From an uncultured Roseburia sp. (lineage in GTDB: Bacteria > Bacillota > Clostridia > Lachnospirales > Lachnospiraceae), in NCBI GenBank assembly GCA_905206195.1, contig CAJLGN010000120.1, forward strand, positions 1 to 5,522: a stretch of DNA of 5,522 nucleotides, written 5' to 3'. Positions 5,467-5,522 of the stretch are shown here, in pieces. The notes beneath the pieces were generated by a model. That model ran no database searches, was not told the origin of the DNA, and was given only the letters and a program-made list of their open reading frames with translations. The first letter of the stretch is position 1, and each line of letters starts with the position of its first letter. The translations under genes were made by a program, and so were the position numbers.

Positions 5467-5522
5467 GTGCAGATTGTTTTATTGATTGCGGCGCTCTCGG
5501 TCGATGTGTTTTTGGCGTCGGC
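5467..5522 (+). CDS. N-terminus of an MntP/YtaF-family membrane protein (partial)
   Basis: Only 18 full codons are in the window, beginning with GTG. They encode a hydrophobic segment with the motif LLIAALSVDVFLAS. A first transmembrane helix carrying an Asp in the form ALS-hD-hF-hAS (h hydrophobic) is typical of the MntP (manganese efflux) and YtaF (sporulation membrane protein) families, where the Asp is thought to lie on the ion path. The two families cannot be told apart from this fragment. If it is MntP the protein exports manganese across the cytoplasmic membrane; if YtaF its role is tied to sporulation and is poorly known. It follows a 183-base gap with a possible structured leader, so it is probably controlled separately from the threonine genes, though no clear terminator or promoter is seen between them. 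Confidence 0.65.
   Translation, partial: MQIVLLIAALSVDVFLAS

Overview
The window looks like chromosomal DNA from a moderately GC-rich Firmicute of the Clostridia class, most likely Lachnospiraceae. This rests on remembered family resemblance of the homoserine dehydrogenase, the PheB-like ACT protein and the ApgM-like protein, and on strong AGGAGG-type ribosome binding sites. No rRNA or other direct taxonomic marker is present. All recognisable genes are on the + strand.

Region 1 (1-2109) is a membrane-stress type operon equivalent to Bacillus subtilis ydjGHI, in a different order. It holds the zinc-ribbon C-terminus of a protein that is probably an SPFH-domain YdjI type (1-178), a YdjG-like double zinc-ribbon membrane protein (181-1252), and a YdjH-like TPM-domain membrane protein (1249-2109). 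Gaps are 2 bases and then a 4-base ATGA overlap. The middle gene is split by an apparent +1 frameshift near 365-375. A perfect 12-bp hairpin at 2154-2179 closes the operon.

Region 2 (about 2161-5283) is a threonine-branch gene set: a PheB/UPF0735-type ACT regulatory protein (2264-2731), homoserine dehydrogenase hom (2789-3991) and an ApgM-like alkaline-phosphatase-superfamily protein (4081-5283). The last belongs to the family that has been proposed to act as homoserine kinase when it sits beside hom. No terminator is visible between these genes. A weak promoter candidate overlaps the preceding terminator. Together they would reduce aspartate semialdehyde to homoserine, phosphorylate it, and perhaps sense an amino acid through the ACT domains.

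Region 3 (5284-5522) is a 183-base GC-rich leader with several mutually exclusive helices that I cannot assign to a known riboswitch class. It is followed by the first 18 codons of an MntP/YtaF-family membrane protein beginning with GTG at 5467 and running off the window.
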